From Macrostomum hystrix (taxonomy: Eukaryota > Platyhelminthes > Macrostomidae): a stretch of DNA of 64,000 bases. Below are positions 44,314 through 53,504 of the stretch, piece by piece; within the stretch, counting starts at the first letter, position 1; each line of letters starts with the position of its first letter. The notes below the pieces were generated by a model. It searched no databases, was not told the DNA's origin, and saw nothing but the letters and a program-made list of their open reading frames with translations. The stretch covers positions 34,744,501-34,808,500 of the forward strand of contig CATNEN010000038.1 of the NCBI GenBank assembly GCA_950097015.1, written 5' to 3'. The position numbers were made by a program, and so were the translations under genes.

Positions 44314-45915
44314 TATCAGCTGGGGGGGTAGAAATTTGAGTAGGTGTAATAACGGCCTCACTTGGACTGAACATTTTTACCACTCGTTCGGGTGTCATTT
44401 CAAATCCAATTATGTTCTCTATAGTAATAGTATTGGCAGGTGGGCTGTTGGCACTTTGGTATCGATGTCTAAAACAATAAATTATGCCTTTAACACAATG
44501 GTACTAATGGTACTACTCGGCAAACAAGTAGTAAACGTTAGTAGTTTTTTAAGTAAAATTTTCAGAATCGACAAAAAATAGCGGAAAAACCAATCGTGTC
44601 TTCTATTCTTTTGTTGTCCCATTGTGTTACGGTCCGAGTTTTGTTTTGTGTAACAAAAAGAGTAAATTTATTGTATAAACTTACTTCCTTCCTTCATGTT
44701 TTGTGTGTTCTCATTTCAAGCCTAACAAAAATTGCTTTTTTTATTTGTATTTGCGTTGTCAAAGTTTGCTGCCGTTTTTATTGTCTATCAAAAGCATTTA
44801 ACGCGTATTTAACCATTGGCTACTGAAATTCTGCCCATTCAGCTTGCTGCTTAACATTTATTAAATGTTTTCTTAGAAACTTAGTCACTTCATTGAACTC
44901 TAAACCTGATTTTAGTATAATACTGTTTTTATTAAGGATAGTCCATTTCATCCCAACTTCTTCGAGCACAATAGGCAAGCTAGTTGATGATTAAAAAGTC
45001 ACATTGCAAAACAAGCCAGTACCCTATATTTTGTTGTTTTATCCTATGCTTTTTTGTTTGAAAACCATTGATTTTATTCAATTGTTATGTGAGAACATTG
45101 TTTTTCCTGAAGCAAAAAGCTGAAAGAATCTAATTAGTTTTTTGAGTTCATTGAATTCATTCACCAGATCGTCAACTTCTCTATGTGTGTCTGTTTATAA
45201 CCTTCATTTAACTTTTTAACTTGGCCTTCATTGTGTCTGTGTGTGTACATACATATTTTTCTATGACCTTCGACTAACGGTTTTTAGTATGGTATAAATG
45301 TACAAGAACCATGATATAAGGGTAATTTAGTATACTACTAACTGTACTTACAGTAGACACTATGTCTTTTTAATTTAATCCTTGCTTGACCGGTCTTTAG
45401 CCCCTTCTCACTCTTCACTCCTTCTAGTGTCCCTAGAGAGTAATTACTTTGAAAGCTAAATACACGCGCACACTTCTAGTAGTACTACACATGCGTTGAG
45501 CTCATGTGTGAATTTTTTCGGAATAATTATTTAACGAATAGTGTCCTGTTTCTGTCCATTATTTAATTTTTTCCTCTTTGAAATAAGGCTTTCTTAATAT
45601 TCGTAAAAAAGTGTGAGTTAGCATGGCAGATTATTAAGAAAAACAGTCACGGTTATTTATTTAGTGATAAAATGCAGGAAATGAAAAAAGTGTTAGTAAA
45701 GTGTTTATTTTGTTTCTCACTCTTACTTTAGTGTATATATGTATAGATGTTTATTTGTTGTTTTTTTCCCTAAAACATAACTAAACATTCTCTCCCTTGT
45801 TGCTAATGACAAAAAATCAGTGTACTGAAGCCTTGGTGGAATTCTTCTGCATCGTATGACAATTAATTAGCTAGTTATTAATACATAGACTATTGAGTCA
45901 TTTGGAGTTGTGTGC
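44314..45915. other. AT-rich intergenic DNA and 3' UTR of the LC8 gene
   Basis: Open frames at 44336-44826 have no domain and AT-rich codons. The right end should be the LC8 3' UTR on the minus strand. Confidence 0.4.
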
Positions 45916-46185
45916 TCAACCGGACTTGAACAGCAGGATGGCAACCTGGCCCAGGTAGAAATAGATAAAGTGCTTGGTCTCGTGGGTCACGTAGCTGCCA
46001 AAGTTGCGGCCGACAATGCAGTGCCAGGTCGGATTGTACTTCTTGTCGAACTCCTTCTTGATGTAGGCGGCGATGTCCTTCTCGACGTTGAACTTCTCCA
46101 GGGCCTGGGTGGAGCAGTCCACGGCGTCCTGCTGCATCTCCTCGGACATGTCGGCGTTCTTGACGACGGCCTTGCGCTCAGACAT
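45916..46185 (-). CDS. DYNLL: Dynein light chain LC8
   Basis: A single exon of 89 residues, the exact family length. The protein is almost identical to LC8 from other animals: [20 protein letters not shown], then [20 protein letters not shown], then [20 protein letters not shown], ending LLFKSG. LC8 is a homodimeric hub that holds partner peptides in an edge beta-strand groove. It serves as a light chain of cytoplasmic and axonemal dynein and also binds many non-motor proteins. The ATG at 46185 matches the family start. The gene lacks coding introns. It is transcribed away from TMEM129, and the GC-rich 46186-46600 region may drive both. Confidence 0.98.
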   Translation of the reverse strand: MSERKAVVKNADMSEEMQQDAVDCSTQALEKFNVEKDIAAYIKKEFDKKYNPTWHCIVGRNFGSYVTHETKHFIYFYLGQVAILLFKSG

Positions 46186-46889
46186 GCTTTGGCTTGGCTT
46201 CGACTTTTTCGAATTTAGTCACAGAAAGTGTTTAGTCAGCTTGTTCTCCTTGGCTGGGTGGTGCGTTCCATTGACAGGGCGTTGTCATTTTATGCCCGCC
46301 TGCTTGGTGGATTTGCCTGCGCAGCTGACGCGCATCGGCCAGCTTTCATTGGCTAGCCAGGCAGGCTTGGAGCCGGGTGCTGTCTGCCGATGGTCGGTAG
46401 TTTAGCTTCATCTGGCGTCTCTTACCCTGCTCCGGTTGGCTTGCTGTCAGCCTGGCCCGGTCAAATTAGCTGCTGGTCGTGGCTTCGGCTGCGCTTGGCT
46501 TCTTTACTCAAGGGGTCAGCCATTCTTTTGTAGTCCTGACCGCCTACCCACCGAACTCACCCGTAACTAAAGAGGCCACGCGCTGCTGCTATGCGAGTGA
46601 GTTTGCTCACCCCGTTTTGTTTCACGTCCAAGCATAGATTGAGTGTAACTGGGCCTTTCATTCTTTTAGTATTCTTTCTCTTTTTTCGTTTAATCATTCT
46701 TGCTGTTCTGGCCTTTCATTCATCTTTCGGCGTCTTCATTGCGGTCATTTAAATAGTTCCGACGCCCACCCACACCCAGATATTTGGTTGTGGGGACCGT
46801 TTAGAAACCATATGTCTGTAAAGCTTTATGGCCAATCCTTATTTTTATTTCCGGATACTTTTTAAAAGGCATATTTTTAATGCATGTAA
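46186..46889. other. Region between LC8 and TMEM129, possible shared promoter
   Basis: GC-rich at 46186-46600, then AT-rich. A plus-strand ATGCGA|GTGAGT at 46591 would be a phase-compatible first coding exon for TMEM129; this is only a suggestion. Confidence 0.35.
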
Positions 46890-47345
46890 CTGCCATCTCA
46901 CCCTTACATAACTCTCCATCTCACCCTGACATAACTCTCCATCTCACCCTGACATAACTCTCCATCCCACACTGACATAACTCTCCATCCCACCCTGACA
47001 TAACTCTCCATCTCACTTTGACATAACTCTCCATCTCACCCTGACATAACTCTCCATCCCACCCTGACATAACTCTCCATCTCACCCTGACATAACTCTC
47101 CATCTCACCTTAACATAACTCTCCATCCCACACTGACATAACTCTCCATCTCACCCTGACATAACTCTCCATCTCACCCTGACAACTCTCCATCTCACCT
47201 TAACATAACTCTCCATCCCACACTGACATAACTCTCCATCTCACCCTGACATAACTCTCCATCTCACCCTGACATAACTCTCCATCTCACCCTGACATAA
47301 CTCTCCATCCCACACTGACATAACTCTCCATCTCACTTTGACATT
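46890..47345 (+). repeat. Minisatellite, 23-bp unit
   Basis: About 19 copies whose core is cataactctccatctcaccc, with variants (catcccaccctga, catctcactttga). It lies just upstream of the first TMEM129 exon I can place. Confidence 0.93.
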
Positions 47346-47495
47346 GCTCTGCATCTCAGCTTGGATTTTAGTCGAGCCCAGTTTAGTTTGGTTTATAGTG
47401 TTAATTTAACGAAGAATTTCTTAGAAACATAATATTTACCATCTACTCGAATTGGCAAATGTGAAAGAAATTTTCACCCGGTCAAATTTCTTCAG

Positions 47496-50364
47496 GACGA
47501 AGACGCTTTTGATTGGTCGGATGCGGACACCAGCTCCAATTGGCAGGCCGGTGACGCCATTCACACATTGATATTCTTCACAGTCGCGCTCTGCTTAGTG
47601 GTGCCACCAACCGAAGTTATCAGCGCCGGCCTGACGGTGCAGAATCTGTTTCGTCGCTTACTGCCTAGCGAACAGTTGCAGTTCATAAGTCACCATCTGC
47701 ACAGAACCGCGCTCACCGCACTCCTACACTCTATGCTGCCCACTATGTACTATGTGTACATGGCTGTGACCTGCCCGAATCTGGGCCTGTTGCCTGCGCC
47801 GTGGAGACGGGCTGGCATCTTCTGGCAGTGCCTAGCCTGTGTGGCTTTGGCTGCGCCTGCGATCGCTGCTGGCCTCTACTGGCAGTGGACTAGGCGAGGC
47901 TATCTGGTGAGTGTGGACAACTAGGCGTCAGTGTCCCCTTACTGTGTGTTCTAGCTTGTGGGGGTCAGTGTCCCTTTACTGTGTGTTCTAGCTTGTGGGG
48001 GTCAGTGTCCCCTTACTGTGTGTTCTAGCTTGTGGGGGTCAGTGTCCCCTTACTGTGTGTTCTAGCTTGTGGGGGTCAGTGTCCCTTTACTGTGTGTTCT
48101 AGCTTGTGGGGGTCAGTGTCCCCTTACTGTGTGTTCTCGCTTGTGGGGGTCAGTGTCCCCTTACTGTGTGTTCTAGCTTGTGGGGGTCAGTGTCCCCTTA
48201 CTGTGTGTTCTAGCTAGGGGTCAGTGTCCCCTTACTGTGTGTTCTCGCTTGTGGGGGTCAGTGTCCCCTTACTGTGTGTTCTAGCTTGTGGGGGTCAGTG
48301 TCCCCTTACTGTGTGTTCTCGCTTGTGGGGGTCAGTGTCCCCTTACTGTGTGTTCTAGCTTGGGGGGTCAATGTCCTCTCACTGTGTGTTCTAGCTTGTG
48401 GGTGTCAATGGGGTCTCATCCCCTGATTCTTATAATTTGTCTATTATGTGGCTATTTAAAAAAAGTCAGTAAACCTGTCTTTGAATATATATATATATAT
48501 ATTTTGTAGACACAATTTACTTATTAGGCGGGAAGCAAAAAACTGGGTTAAAAAATCACAGCCTAGATTAAATGTGAGGTTTACGCACCGCACCTCACTC
48601 CAGTACCACCCGATAGCAGCCAAGCTATCAAAGGCTGCGCGCAACAGAAATTGGCCAGAGGTTGCCAGCGCCATCGACGTCGAATTTAGACGCTACGACA
48701 AGTTTGTCTCCGGCCAGATGGGCCGCCAGGTGAGTTAGGGTTCTTGAAAAATTGCGGGATGACTGGCATCTAATACCTCACCGCCTCTATTGGTCTTTCC
48801 GCCCTCTGATACCTACCCTCCCCTACCTCCTCCGACCCTCCCCTACCTTCTCCGACCTTCCCCTTCGCGCCCTCTCCTACTCTTTCCACCATCTCCTACC
48901 CTTTCCACCATCTCCTACCCTTCGCGCCCTCTCCTACTCTTTCCACCATCTCCTACCCTTTCCACCATCTCCTACCCTTTGCGCCCTCTCCTACCCTTTC
49001 CGCCCTCTCCTACCCTTTCCACCATGCCCTACCCTTTCCACCATCTCCTACCCTTTGCGCCCTCTCCTACCCTTTCCGCCCTCTCCTACCCTTTCCACCA
49101 TGTCCTACCCTTTCCACCATCTCCTACCCTTCGCGCCCTCTCCTACTCTTTCCACCATCTCCTACCCTTTCCACCATCTCCTACCCTTTGCGCCCTCTCC
49201 TACCCTTTCCGCCCTCTCCTACCCTTTCCACCATGCCCTACCCTTTCCACCATCTCCTACCCTTTGCGCCCTCTCCTACCCTTTCCGCCCTCTCCTACCC
49301 TTTCCACCATGTCCTACCCTTTCCACCATCTCCTACCCTTTTCAAGTTTCCGCCCTCTTCTACCATTTCCTTTCTCTGCTACCCTTTCCACCCACTCCTA
49401 CCATTTGCCCCTCTCCTACCCTTTCTGGCCTTTTCTTCCCTTTCCGCCCTCTCCTACCCTTTCTGGCCTTTTCTTCCCTTTCCGCCCTCTCCTACCCTTT
49501 CTGGCCTTTTCTTCCCTTTTCGCCCTCTCCTACCCTTTCTGGCCTTTTCTTCCCTTTCCGCCCTCTCCTACCCTTTCCATTCTCTCCTACCCTTTCCGCC
49601 CTCTCCTACCCTTTCCACCCTCTCCTACACTCTCATGATCTCTTCTACCCTTTCTAATCCTCTCCTATTCTCTCCGTCATTTTATGCCTGAGCTATACAC
49701 AAAAAACACACGGCCGCCTCTCCCCCGTCATTCGGGCGCACCCAAACAGCTGATAGTGACGGACAGCTGGCTGATTCAGACCAGCGCCTACACTCTTCAA
49801 GTGGCTCCTCAGTCCAGCTTGATGCTGCGAGTTTTGTCCGCCGACGAGCACCGCGTGTCTCCAGACAGCGGCGCATTGGGCGCCCAAATTCTTCGCATCG
49901 CAGTTCTACCACTGGACGCCGATAGATTCCAAGCGTTCGAGGTTAGCGTCAATTCGGCCGTCTATTCCGATCTGCGCCAGAAATTAACGGCCCCGCTCAC
50001 AGCCGCCCAATCGGTTATGATCAGACAGTCAGTTAACGATCAGTTTGTTGAAGCGTTTAAAAATTGCGTTGAAGAGAATGGGCGTTATCGACTGGCTGCC
50101 GGGTCCCAGGAGGAGCAGCAGCAGCAGCAGTGCCTTGGCTGTTTAACTCAGCCGGCCGATTGCCGGATAGCTCCCGGCTGCGACGGCAGCGCCAACTGCG
50201 GCGGATGTCGCTGCCGGCCTATGTGGTGCCGGGCCTGCCTCGGCCGCTGGTTCGCCAGCCGCCAGGTGCAGGCGGGCCGTGAGACTGAGGCCTGGCTGTC
50301 TGGCAGCGCGCCCTGTCCAACCTGCAGGGCCCAGTTCTGCATGCTGGACGTGTTTGAGCTGTAA
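47496..50364 (+). CDS. TMEM129: TMEM129-type ER membrane E3 ubiquitin ligase
   Basis: Three exons are seen: 47496-47906, about 48562-48729, and 49693-50364, all phase 0, totalling 416 residues without the true N-terminus. TMEM129 is an ER-resident RING ligase that works with Derlin-1 and an ER ubiquitin-conjugating enzyme in ER-associated degradation. The match covers the whole protein: VVPPTEVISAGLTVQNLFRR and LHRTALTALLHSMLPTMYYV at the start (two or three membrane segments), HPIAAKL...AIDVEFRRYDKFVSG in the second exon, and IVTDSWLIQ and RVSPDSGA after that. The C-terminal all-Cys RING spans CLGCLTQ, CRCRPMWCRACLGRWFASRQ and PCPTCRAQFCMLDVFEL. The second exon's acceptor (aatcacag) is chosen because it is the only one nearby in phase; its pyrimidine tract is poor. 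The initiating exon was not placed. The three introns or flanks each hold a different minisatellite. Confidence 0.94.
47935..48415 (+). repeat. Minisatellite, 37-bp unit, in a TMEM129 intron
   Basis: About 13 copies contain gtgtccccttactgtgtgtt followed by ctagcttgtgggggtca. It begins about 30 bp after the donor of exon 47496-47906. An (AT)n run follows at 48485-48501. Confidence 0.93.
48835..49670 (+). repeat. Pyrimidine-rich minisatellite, 19-bp unit, in a TMEM129 intron
   Basis: More than 40 copies of tctcctaccctttccgccc and variants (ccaccat, ttcgcgccc, ctggccttttcttcc). It runs almost to the acceptor of the last exon at 49692. Confidence 0.93.
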
Positions 50365-50661
50365 AAAAAGCTTTTTTAAGTTTAAGTTTTTTAGTTTTTA
50401 AGTTTTTTAAGTTAATTCGGTGTTTTTTCTTGTACTTCCTCTGAGCACATGCTCACTAAGGCAAGGGTCTAAATTGCACGGCAAGTCGCCAAACATTGTC
50501 CAGGAATCGAGCTCAGGTATTTCATTGCAAGATGTTAGCCCGCTGTCACTGAAAACTGTAGCTCGTTGGTTTTGGAGGTTCAAACCGAACAGCAGCTGTA
50601 CGCGTTCATCTGGCCCAAATGGTTTTTTGTGAAATTTCTTTTTAATCATATGACACTGTAT

Positions 50662-50667
50662 AATAAA
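50662..50667 (+). terminator. Probable TMEM129 poly(A) signal
   Basis: AATAAA lies about 300 bp past the stop codon, in an AT-rich context followed by gtt/ctcc. No gene is seen between 50365 and 50940. Confidence 0.5.
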
Positions 50668-50944
50668 ATTTTATTGTTCTCCTTAGTGAACAAATTTGTT
50701 TATTATACTACCATAACAAACTAACACTAAATAATTGCCATCGACCAATTTATCGAGAATAAGGGTATGGTTACCTTTTTGCCGGTAATTTTGTACTTTT
50801 GCAGTGGTTTAATTCATCAAGATTTTGCTTCAAATAAAAAAGAAATTTTTTTAATCGGCTAACCTTGACAACCAAATCTGCAAGCAGAGGCCTAGAATTG
50901 TTCTTCTTTTTTGACTACTGTTGTAGGCTTATGATTGTACTTAT

Positions 50945-51316
50945 GTGGTGGGGTCGGTGGCAGAGCGGTTAACGCGTTTGCCTCTCGCACCAAGGTCCCT
51001 AAGCTCGATTCCACGGCGAGGCCACATTCATTTGGGGCGCAGCCGCGGAGAGAAGGCTTGGGGGCTTGTCGTGCATTTACGCCCTTAAGGGCCAACCTCC
51101 AAGCACAGTGAGAGTGTACACTGCTTGACGATGAGAAAGTCAGGACAAATGTACACTCGTGTGTGAGCGTGTGCCTGCGTACAGTAACTGTGCGTGTGTG
51201 CTCAGGAGTCAGCGAAATGGGCAGAACTGCCTCCTCGCTGATTGTGGGTCTAGTGTCACCAAATGATGTGCCATTGGCCGCAGCCCTCCTGCAACTATTA
51301 TTATTATTATTATTGT
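50945..51316 (+). mobile_element. SINE family A, full-length reference copy
   Basis: Box A tggcagagcgg, anticodon-arm region acgcgtttgcctctcgcacc, box B aagctcgattcc (one change). The whole body follows through gcttgggggcttgtcgtgc, gtgtacactgcttgacga and ctagtgtcaccaaatgatgt, ending cagccctcctgcaact(ATT)n. About 365 bp. Confidence 0.92.
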
Positions 51317-51479
51317 ACTTATGTAATTGTTGATTAATAAGGTACTTCATCGAACACTGTACACTCGCTCTATTCTCTCTCCCTACCATATATAAATAAA
51401 AATAAATGATAGTTGCACAAAAACAACAGCCTTCAAATCATTTATACTTGCAATTTCAAGTTAGATTTACAATTGGAAA

Positions 51480-53223
51480 ATGCAAGCTAGAATTCAAGCC
51501 TTGGTTGCAACTATTATCGTTGCAATCGTTTGTCGTGTGGGACTGTGCCGTAAGTTTATTAAATCGTGTAAATCAGCTAGCTACACTTGTTTGTTTTCAA
51601 GTTGTTTGGACGGAAATAATCATAACTCATAATTGGTACGGGTCGTATATCTTGATATAATAGTATTCGATTGTGAAAATCTAAGACTTTCGCAGATTGC
51701 GACACCATTTGTCATTTATGAGGATTTTTCATTTAAAAGAATCCCCATTTACTTGCCATTACGAGATAAGGGGCTGCAACATGGAACTTAATGAGAGACA
51801 TTTGTATATTGTTAAAAAGTAAGCTCTTGCTGACGTGAGTCAGTTGTGTACATTTTTATTTTTGTTTTTGTCTTCACTTATCCTTACCATCCTCTCCTTT
51901 AGCGCAATTTTCAAAATGACATTTATTTATTTGTTTTTGGTTTGCTTAATTACTCTTTTCACGACAAATAATAATTATAATGGGGCAGAATTGCCTCCTC
52001 GCTGGCTGCGGGTCTAGTGTCACCAAATGATGTGCCATCGAAAACTAATAAAACTTTTTTATTAAAGGGCGCGTAATGAATTTCTCTCTCTAATATTTTT
52101 TGTACCCTTTAGTCCCTTGTACATACAACAGCGTTTTATAACTCCGTAAAATTTAGAAATTTATCTGCTATTTGTGTGTTTGTTAATTTTGATTGATGCT
52201 TATTTTCTTCTGGTATTTCATTATCCATATTTTTTCTTTGGTAGCAGGTTAACTAGGTAAATGCGGTAATATAGCTGACGTAAAAATAGGAGAAAAAAAC
52301 GATTTCTTGTACGAAAATGTACCAAAAAGTTAACCTAAATGTACTTATGTAATTAATAATTAATAATAATTGATTACACCTGCCCCAATCGGGCCAGATG
52401 TGCAGCCGACAGCACAGCCGCAGCTATTGCGCGGCGCATCTGAAGGCTGCGTACAGCTGTTCAGTCCATGGACTGGGGGGACGCCACACCCACCTTCAAT
52501 TATCCCAGCTGATGCTGGTACCCATTTTACAACTGGGTGAACTGAAGCAATGCAGAGTTAAGTGTCTTGCTAAAGGACACAAATTGTTTCAGTGGAGTCG
52601 GGAATCGAACCCCCGACCTTCAAGTCGTGAGTCCGACGCCCTAACCACTAGGCTACAACCTCTTCTACAACTTATGTAAGTAGAAGTACATTATGATGTA
52701 CTATATCATTTTCCCACATTTTGAACATGTAGATGCACTGGTGTCTTCAATTGAAATCGAAGACTGTAAGCGTTTAATTTGCGCGGAAGCCAGGCACAAT
52801 GTGACCGCAGCTGTTGTGCAGTGTCCGGACAAAGCAGTTTATGGTTGCTACCTGGACTCAGCCTGCCACTCGGAGCATTGTCCCCAGCAGCCGAGCGATC
52901 ATCGCAGCCGATCGTCAATCCTTAAAAAACTTAGAATCCACTGCCTGGCTACCACGCTGGCAATCTGTCCAGAGCCGAAGGAGCCAATTATGACTAAGTC
53001 GAAAGAATTATTTTACGATAGTAGAAAGACTAATTATAAGAATGCAACCATTCCAACTGTATCAGCAATGCCAGCAGGCACCATTATTGGCTGCTCCGTC
53101 ACTGCTCTGGCTGCAGTGGCTATTATAATTGGTATCGTAATAGTAAGAAGACAACAGTTGTGCAACATTATCAGTAGGTACAAACCGGTTCACAATTCTC
53201 AATTGATGAACGAAGCTGGCTAG
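51480..53223 (+). CDS. Predicted small type I membrane protein, Cys-rich ectodomain
   Basis: Two exons, 51480-51549 and 52733-53223, fit in phase (C|AT) and give 186 residues. The first exon encodes MQARIQALVATIIVAIVCRV then GLC, a classic signal peptide, and ends at a GTAAGT donor. The second opens after catgtag. It encodes an ectodomain with about nine Cys (DCKRLIC, VQCPDKAVYGCYLDSACHSE, HC, HCL, ICP) and two N-glycosylation sites (NVT, NAT), a membrane helix (TIIGCSVTALAAVAIIIGIV) and a short basic tail (RRQQLCNIISRY). No family was recognised; the Cys spacing does not obviously fit a named fold. Another small exon inside the 1.2 kb intron, which holds two SINE pieces, is possible. The pairing is an inference from phase and topology. 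Confidence 0.6.
51960..52038 (+). mobile_element. SINE family A 3' fragment
   Basis: Only the last segment is present: ggcagaattgcctcctcgctggct... through ctagtgtcaccaaatgatgt. Confidence 0.8.
52345..52670 (-). mobile_element. SINE family B, reverse orientation, near full length
   Basis: Mirror of 37026-37345: box A (ccactaggcta) and box B (gggaatcgaacccccgacct) at the right, (AAT)n tail at the left. Very few differences from the full copy, so both moved recently. It lies 60 bp before the second exon of the type I membrane protein gene. Confidence 0.93.
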
Positions 53224-53422
53224 ACCCACAAGTGTGTGACTACAATATAGGTTAGAAACTTGCGCTGTTTTGCAAAATTAAAAAATAATTTTGCCATGTA
53301 GTTTAAAGTTAAGAACTATTTTGACTGTGTTCACAGTTTCACAATTCACAGTAAATAGTAACCTCCTGAAATGTTTGTTAACATGATTCAATTTTTTTTT
53401 ATACACTCAGACTTGGAAAATG

Positions 53423-53428
53423 AATAAA
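53423..53428 (+). terminator. Poly(A) signal candidate
   Basis: AATAAA about 200 bp past the stop of the type I membrane protein gene. Confidence 0.5.
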
Positions 53429-53504
53429 GATCATAAAGTGGATCAGAAAATTTGTTATAACTGTTTGCTAGTTCTACCCAATGCCCCAGGTCTCATTGAT
53501 TACA

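Noticed and set aside
48752-49691. Pro/Ser-rich frames of about 167-301 codons
   Set aside because: They lie within the TMEM129 intron and derive from the 19-bp CT-rich repeat.
50945-51050. tRNA gene
   Set aside because: Boxes A and B are present, but the same head is repeated in many copies with a common 300-bp body and an (ATT)n tail, so it is a SINE.
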